DNA of 64,000 nt, from assembly GCF_900156055.1 (NCBI RefSeq), contig NZ_FTMQ01000005.1:62001-126000 (forward strand). Reading direction: 5' to 3'. Origin of the DNA: Rhizobium sp. RU33A. Lineage in GTDB: Bacteria; Pseudomonadota; Alphaproteobacteria; Rhizobiales; Rhizobiaceae. The notes under the pieces are model-generated. The model was not told the origin of the DNA, did no database searches, and worked only from the letters and a program-made list of their open reading frames with translations. Both the position numbers and the translations under genes were made by a program. Of this stretch, positions 59,404 through 64,000 are shown piece after piece (the first letter of the stretch is position 1; each line of letters begins with the position of its first letter).

Positions 59404-61764
59404 ATGCCAAACGAAGATCTTTCCAATCACCATTTTCAGAAGAAGATTTTGACCTACTGCGATGTCCGTATTGCACCCGTGGCGCCGGATTGGGTCGTAC
59501 AGAACATAAGGCCGTACCTTATCGGTTTGATCACTTGTCGAAAGACACCCGCTCTAGCGAACAATCGCTATGACTGGCGGCACATTGCACATGATTGCGG
59601 AATCGATGAAGCCCTGACGACAACTCTGAAGAAGCAACTGCGACCAGCGTTGGATGCGATTATGCGCTGGCTGAAGGAGCCGCCTGTGGAAGACGACGCT
59701 CCAAGAGGCAAAAGACCGCATGCAATGCTGAAAGCCGGCACTAGGAAAAGGATCACACCTTCCTCGACGAGCCATCATCGAGAGGTCGCAGAGGTCGAGA
59801 GCCCGCCACCCCCTAACCGCCCCGGCCCCAAGCCGAGACCAGTGTCTGACAAACCAGAACCACTGTTCGAGGCGAACGAAGACCCGAGTTCATTCGCCGA
59901 TGCACTCGCCTATCAAATGCGCCGCTTTGGCGAGAGTTACTGGCAACTTCACCGGGCGGTCGTTCGCATAGACGAAACCTTTGATGCGAAGACCTTGCTG
60001 TCGTGGATTGAGGGCCAGCGTGTGCCTCGCTCGGTGGCCAGCTACGACATACTTGGCCGTATCGAGCGCAGATACGGCCTGCCGAACGGCTACTTCAAAG
60101 CGAAACTGCCCCATCAATCCAGATCGCTATATGGCCACGATCTGGAGGACATCAGTCCGGCGGAGCGGCGCCGGCTTGCCTGGCATCTTCCCGACGACTT
60201 CGGCAGCCTGCCATTTTCGAAGCGCGAAGAGATCCTGGAATGGGTCCGGCGAGTCATCATCTCGGGGTCGACGGATTACAGACGTTTCCAGGCAGCAGCG
60301 ACGAAGCAGCGCTACGCGATCCGGTTCCCTGGTGTCACATATGGCGGGAGTGCACTCACTCCTCGACTGGCGGCCTTTAGCTGGCTGCGAGATGAGGACG
60401 AAAAAGGACCTACGACCGAGGCACTGGAGGATCCCGATCTGCTCTCCGGTGTCGTCGATGCACCCCCTCGGCTTGCGATGGAGATGGCAGACCTGATCCG
60501 CTTCAAGACGTCGACACTGACAGAGATAGGCTACCGCAGGAATGGCGTCTGGAATGAGGAGACAGCCAGCCAGAAGATCGAACATCTAGGCCTGATGTTT
60601 GGGGCACTTGCGGCATCCCCGAACGGGGTTGTCAAAGGTCGAGGCGTGCCGCTCAGCCAACTCACCTTCGGTCTCCTGATCTTCCCTGGCGTGTGGGACT
60701 GGTATTTGCAATGGCGGGAGCGCCGTCGCGGCTTCTTCACCAAATGGGAGGAAGACATGCTGATGGTGGCCATGGCCCTCACCCGCGCTGAAGTCGGCTG
60801 GATCCGCCAACATCCCGAACTGTTGCGCAACGTGAAGCCGATCGAAGGACTGATCACGACAGACGAGATTGATGCTGCTCGTCGAGATTGGCACGGTGCA
60901 TGCGAGGATTTCCATCGCCATGCAGCCAACCGATCAAAAGAAATCCAGCGGGTGATGCGGGTCCACCGCGATCCGTTCGAGCCTATCATGTGCGTGCTCG
61001 AGGCAGATAGCCCGCTCGCTGAATATCGCAAGATCACCGAGGAGATCTTAAAGCGAATGCCCGATGAGCACCGTTACCCGAGAGCAGCCGCTGAGGCCGT
61101 CCGTTCGTTCCTGATGCTAAGGCTTGGCTTACATCTCGGCCTGAGGCAGAAAAACCTTCGGCAATTGCTGGTCTGCCCGCGCGGACAATTCCCGACGGCA
61201 GAACGCCGGCTCGAAGACATGAAGCGCGGCGAACTGCGTTGGAACGAACGGGAGCGTGGGTGGGAGGTCTTCATCCCGTCCAACGCGTTCAAGAACTCGG
61301 GCTCATCTTTTTTTGGGCAGAAGCCGTTTCGTCTGGTGCTGCCGGATCTTCTTGATCTCTACACCTATCTCAATGCCTATATCGAGCGGCATCGGAAGGT
61401 GCTCCTGGGTCGCGCGCATGATCCGGGGACGCTTTTCGTCAAAACCGTCAAAACGACCAGCATCGATGCGGCGTATAATCAGACAACATTCTACGAGGCT
61501 TGGCGGTTGGCGATTCAACGCTACGGCATCTACAATCCATATACCGGCCGCGGCGCGATAAAGGGTCTGCTACCGCATGGCCCCCACAACGTCCGAGACG
61601 TGCTCGCGACACATATCCTAAAGCAGACAGGATCCTATGAGCAGGCAAGCTATGCCATCCAGGACACGCCTGACGTCGTGCAGCAGCACTATGGGCGCTT
61701 TCTGCCGCAGGACAAAGCAGCATTGGCGGCGCGGATCCTCAACCAGGTATGGGAGGCAGCGTAG
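59404..61764 (+). CDS. Large tyrosine-recombinase-like protein
   Basis: A 786-residue protein. Residues about 1-180 are variable with a Pro-rich linker, residues about 180-560 are helical and unassigned, and the C-terminal 230 residues read as a tyrosine recombinase: Arg581 in 'LGLRQKNLRQLLVC', His728-x-x-Arg731 in 'GPHNVRDVLATHILKQTG', and Tyr763 in 'VVQQHYGRFLPQDK'. The second His/Trp normally found before the Tyr in 'LGH' is not obvious (the matching segment is 'YAIQDTPDV'). Such long recombinases occur on integrative elements. It probably moves, or once moved, this segment. Confidence 0.7.
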   Translation: MPNEDLSNHHFQKKILTYCDVRIAPVAPDWVVQNIRPYLIGLITCRKTPALANNRYDWRHIAHDCGIDEALTTTLKKQLRPALDAIMRWLKEPPVEDDAPRGKRPHAMLKAGTRKRITPSSTSHHREVAEVESPPPPNRPGPKPRPVSDKPEPLFEANEDPSSFADALAYQMRRFGESYWQLHRAVVRIDETFDAKTLLSWIEGQRVPRSVASYDILGRIERRYGLPNGYFKAKLPHQSRSLYGHDLEDISPAERRRLAWHLPDDFGSLPFSKREEILEWVRRVIISGSTDYRRFQAAATKQRYAIRFPGVTYGGSALTPRLAAFSWLRDEDEKGPTTEALEDPDLLSGVVDAPPRLAMEMADLIRFKTSTLTEIGYRRNGVWNEETASQKIEHLGLMFGALAASPNGVVKGRGVPLSQLTFGLLIFPGVWDWYLQWRERRRGFFTKWEEDMLMVAMALTRAEVGWIRQHPELLRNVKPIEGLITTDEIDAARRDWHGACEDFHRHAANRSKEIQRVMRVHRDPFEPIMCVLEADSPLAEYRKITEEILKRMPDEHRYPRAAAEAVRSFLMLRLGLHLGLRQKNLRQLLVCPRGQFPTAERRLEDMKRGELRWNERERGWEVFIPSNAFKNSGSSFFGQKPFRLVLPDLLDLYTYLNAYIERHRKVLLGRAHDPGTLFVKTVKTTSIDAAYNQTTFYEAWRLAIQRYGIYNPYTGRGAIKGLLPHGPHNVRDVLATHILKQTGSYEQASYAIQDTPDVVQQHYGRFLPQDKAALAARILNQVWEAA

Positions 61765-61948
61765 AGTGGCGGATGCGTCGCTCAGCCGATTGGAGGCAGA
61801 TGCGCAAAGTATCAACGCCCGTCTACGACACTGCCTGTTGTCTCCGCCTTGAACAGATCAGGTCCTGCGACCTCATTCATCGCCCCTCAAAACTGCCTGA
61901 CTTCAGCAAGTTAGCGTCCTGACTGCCAGTATTTCGCTTATGAAACGC

Positions 61949-62935
61949 TTAGGTTACAACTCGTGACCTGCCAGTCGTAGCCGTTCGCGCAATCAATCGC
62001 CGCGCAAGCGACGCACAGAACATCAGCTGGATCTGGTGGAAAAGCATCAGCGGCAGGACGATTGCACCGACCGACTGGCCGGCAAAGATGACGCCGGCCA
62101 TCGGCACACCACTCGCCAGGCTCTTCTTCGAGCCACAGAAGATCGCGGCAATTCGGTCCTCCCGGCTGAAGCCGAAAAGCTTCGAGCCGAAGGCCGTAAT
62201 TCCCAGGACGACGAGAAGCAGGACGATATCGAGGCCGATCACCAAAGCGAGGTCGGCAGTCGAAAACTTGGACCAGATGCCCTCGATCACAGCGTTCGAA
62301 AAGGCGAGGTAGACGACCATCAGGATCGAACCGCGATCGACGGGCGCAAGCAGCGACTTGCGGGCCCGGATCCAGTTGCCGATGAAAGGCTGCAACACCT
62401 GGCCAAGGACAAAGGGCAAGAAAAGCTGCAGCAGGATCTTCCAGATCATGTCCAGCGACACCCCGACATGACCGCCGGCCGAGAAGAGGACCGCAACAAG
62501 CGCCGGGGTCAGGAACATGCCGAGAATGTTCGACGCGGAAGCAGCACAGATGGCGGCCGGAACATTTCCACCGGCAATCGAGGTGAACGCAATCGACGAC
62601 TGCACCGTTGATGGCAAGACGCAGACATAGAGAAGGCCGAGATAGAGCGCCGGCGGGATGAGCCACGGCGACAGAAAGCCCATCAGCAGACCGAGCAGCG
62701 GAAAGACCACGAAGGTCACCGCGAGGATGAAGCTCTGAAGGCGCCAGTGCAGGAAGCCCGCGATAACCACGTCAGTCGAAAGGCGCGCGCCATGCAGGAA
62801 AAACAAGAGCGCAACCGCTAGATTGGTCGCAAGGCCGAACCATTCCGCAGGCTCTCCGGAGATCGGCAGAAGGCTTGCCAGCACGACCATGGCGACGAGC
62901 AGCAGCGTGAAAGTATCTGGGAGGAAGCGTTTCAT
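61949..62935 (-). CDS. Bile acid:sodium symporter family (BASS, YfeH-like) transporter
   Basis: A 328-residue protein with nine or ten membrane helices. Family elements are 'LLFFLHGARLSTDVVIAGF', 'VCVLPSTVQSSIAFTSIAGG' with 'NVPAAICAASASNILGMFLT' and 'CGSKKSLASGVPMAGVIFAG'. Substrates of the bacterial YfeH-like subgroup are organic anions, mostly unknown. The 184-nt gap before its stop (61765-61948) shows no gene. It is divergent from the LysR gene at 63023, a typical regulator-target pair. Confidence 0.87.
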   Translation of the reverse strand: MKRFLPDTFTLLLVAMVVLASLLPISGEPAEWFGLATNLAVALLFFLHGARLSTDVVIAGFLHWRLQSFILAVTFVVFPLLGLLMGFLSPWLIPPALYLGLLYVCVLPSTVQSSIAFTSIAGGNVPAAICAASASNILGMFLTPALVAVLFSAGGHVGVSLDMIWKILLQLFLPFVLGQVLQPFIGNWIRARKSLLAPVDRGSILMVVYLAFSNAVIEGIWSKFSTADLALVIGLDIVLLLVVLGITAFGSKLFGFSREDRIAAIFCGSKKSLASGVPMAGVIFAGQSVGAIVLPLMLFHQIQLMFCASLARRLIARTATTGRSRVVT

Positions 62936-63022
62936 CTGAGGCTCCGGCCGATCTGGACAGATGGCTGAGACTAGTTATCGTCAAAACCGATGCAAGAAAT
63001 AACAGTCATCGGAAAACGTGAT

Positions 63023-63883
63023 ATGCTCGACCTCGTTCACTTGCGCAGTTTCGTATCCATTGCCCAGCTCGCCAGCTTCACCCTCGCCAGCCAGAAACTG
63101 GGCCTGCGACAATCGACCGTCAGCCAGCATCTGCAGCGCCTCGAAGAGGTGCTCGGCCGTCGGCTGCTGGACCGCGACACCCATGGCGTGCGTTTGACGG
63201 CTGACGGCGAAGCCCTTCTTCCGCATGCCCGGCAACTGCTGTCATTCGAGCGGCAGACGGCGTCCCTCTTCGAGACCGCCCAGCCACGTGGCAGATTGCG
63301 GCTCGGCATTTCCGAAGATCTGGTCTCCGGCCAACTTCCCGTTCTTCTGCAGGACTTCATCGCCGATTATCCTGCCGTCGAGCTGCATCTGACGGTGGCG
63401 CTTTCCAGGGATCTCGCCGACATGCAGGACAAGGGCGAACTCGACCTGGTCTTTGCAAAGCGCCGATTGGGCGATCGCCGTGGTGAGCCGATCCTGCGCG
63501 AACCGCTGGTCTGGCTGGCAGCCGATCCGGAAGCCGTCCTGGCCAAACCCATCCTGCCGCTGATCGTTTTTCCACCACCGAGCCTGACGAGAACACTGCT
63601 GATGGAGGCGCTGGAACGCACCGGGCAACCCTGGCGCATCGTCTGTTCCTGCCAGAGCCTGAGCGGCCTGACGGCAGCAGCGCGAGCCGGCATGGGCGTC
63701 CTTGTCCAGCCGCGCAACCTAGCGCCATCCGGGTTGCGGGAACTGCCCCCTTCCGCCCTGCCAGCGATCGAGGACGTCGAATTCATCCTCGTGGCGTCGC
63801 CCGGCGCGGACCGCAATACGATCGCAGCCTTTACCCGTCTCGTCCGGGAAAGGGTGGCACACGGTCTTCCTGCTGCTCGCTAA
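63023..63883 (+). CDS. LysR-family regulator divergent from the BASS transporter
   Basis: A 286-residue LysR protein starting MLDLVHLRSFVSIAQLASFT, with the HTH 'ASQKLGLRQSTVSQHLQRLE' and a LysR substrate domain ('RLRLGISEDLVSGQLPVLLQ'-type start, 'LDLVFAKRRLGDRRGEPIL'). ATG 63023 follows GGAAAACG; the ORF extends to 62990 without support. It probably controls the transporter 87 nt away. Confidence 0.88.
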   Translation: MLDLVHLRSFVSIAQLASFTLASQKLGLRQSTVSQHLQRLEEVLGRRLLDRDTHGVRLTADGEALLPHARQLLSFERQTASLFETAQPRGRLRLGISEDLVSGQLPVLLQDFIADYPAVELHLTVALSRDLADMQDKGELDLVFAKRRLGDRRGEPILREPLVWLAADPEAVLAKPILPLIVFPPPSLTRTLLMEALERTGQPWRIVCSCQSLSGLTAAARAGMGVLVQPRNLAPSGLRELPPSALPAIEDVEFILVASPGADRNTIAAFTRLVRERVAHGLPAAR

Positions 63884-63945
63884 CATCGACGGCAACGCTT
63901 GATCAAAAAGCCCTTGACGGCTCTCTCACGTGATGCTTGGATGAG

Positions 63946-63961
63946 TGGATACAAAAATCCA
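63946..63961. promoter_or_regulatory. Inverted repeat TGGAT-N6-ATCCA before the right-edge gene
   Basis: A perfect 5-N6-5 dyad 11 nt before the ATG at 63973, overlapping the probable transcript start region of that gene (TTGACG at 63914-63919 could be its -35). A repressor site of the GntR class is plausible. Confidence 0.35.
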
Positions 63962-63972
63962 GAGAGCCAACA

Positions 63973-64000
63973 ATGTCAATATCGACCGGCACTACGGCGC
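63973..64000 (+). CDS. Start of an unidentified gene, cut by the window edge
   Basis: ATG 63973 follows AGAGAG and opens nine codons (MSISTGTTA) before the window ends. Too short for any assignment. Confidence 0.4.

Overview
The window looks like a replicon segment (chromid, plasmid or symbiosis/denitrification island) from a Rhizobiales alphaproteobacterium, probably Rhizobiaceae (Ensifer/Rhizobium/Shinella-like). The reasons are the fixL-fixJ-fixK block next to napEFDABC, a nir-nnr-azu-hemN-nor gene order that resembles, from memory, the pSymA denitrification region of Ensifer meliloti, rhizobial-style LysR and chemoreceptor genes, and high GC. No rRNA, tRNA, CRISPR array or intact insertion sequence was recognised.

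Region 1 (1-902): two tandem Rnk/GreA-C-terminal-like genes, the first cut by the window edge. Region 2 (1248-34.5 kb): a nearly complete nitrate-to-N2O respiration island. Oxygen sensing comes from FixL/FixJ, a degenerate receiver in the position of FixT, and FixK. Then come periplasmic nitrate reductase napEFDABC(+), pseudoazurin, NnrR, nirV and nirK(-), nnrS(+), two DUF2249 genes(-), anaerobic hemN(+), norCBQD and norEF(-), a small-membrane-protein/hemerythrin/nnrU operon(+), a NitT/TauT-type ABC transporter fused by overlaps to two NnrS-family genes(+), ubiX-ubiD(-), ubiTUV(+) and the Fe-S repair di-iron protein Ric/DnrN(+). Ten to eleven TTG-N8-CAA (FixK/NnrR-type) boxes lie in the promoters of these units, including perfect TTGAT-N4-ATCAA and TTGCG-N4-CGCAA sites. 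This suggests one low-oxygen/NO regulon that joins nitrogen-oxide reduction, NO damage control, oxygen-independent haem synthesis and oxygen-independent ubiquinone synthesis. No nos (N2O reductase) gene is in the window.

Region 3 (34.8-48 kb): a chemoreceptor with a nitrate/nitrite-sensing (NIT) domain, an HPP-CBS membrane protein, a decayed Fe3+ ABC permease, a molybdenum hydroxylase operon (2Fe-2S subunit, Mo subunit, cytochrome c, XdhC) with a LysR regulator, an EAL-domain fragment and a second chemoreceptor. Several poorly coding stretches and gene remnants mark it as a recombination-prone junction.

Region 4 (48.5-58 kb): complete benzoate-to-3-oxoadipate catabolism: catR(-) divergent from catB-catC-catA-benA-benB-benC-benD-benK-catD(+), with a perfect ATAC-N7-GTAT CatM/BenM-type operator before catB. 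Region 5 (58.2-61.8 kb): a PIN-domain toxin-antitoxin pair and a 786-residue tyrosine-recombinase-like protein preceded by a long imperfect hairpin, probably a mobile insertion. Region 6 (61.9-64 kb): a bile-acid/sodium-symporter-family transporter, a divergent LysR regulator, and the first codons of another gene at the right edge.

All assignments come from reading the sequence and remembered family features; no database search was run.
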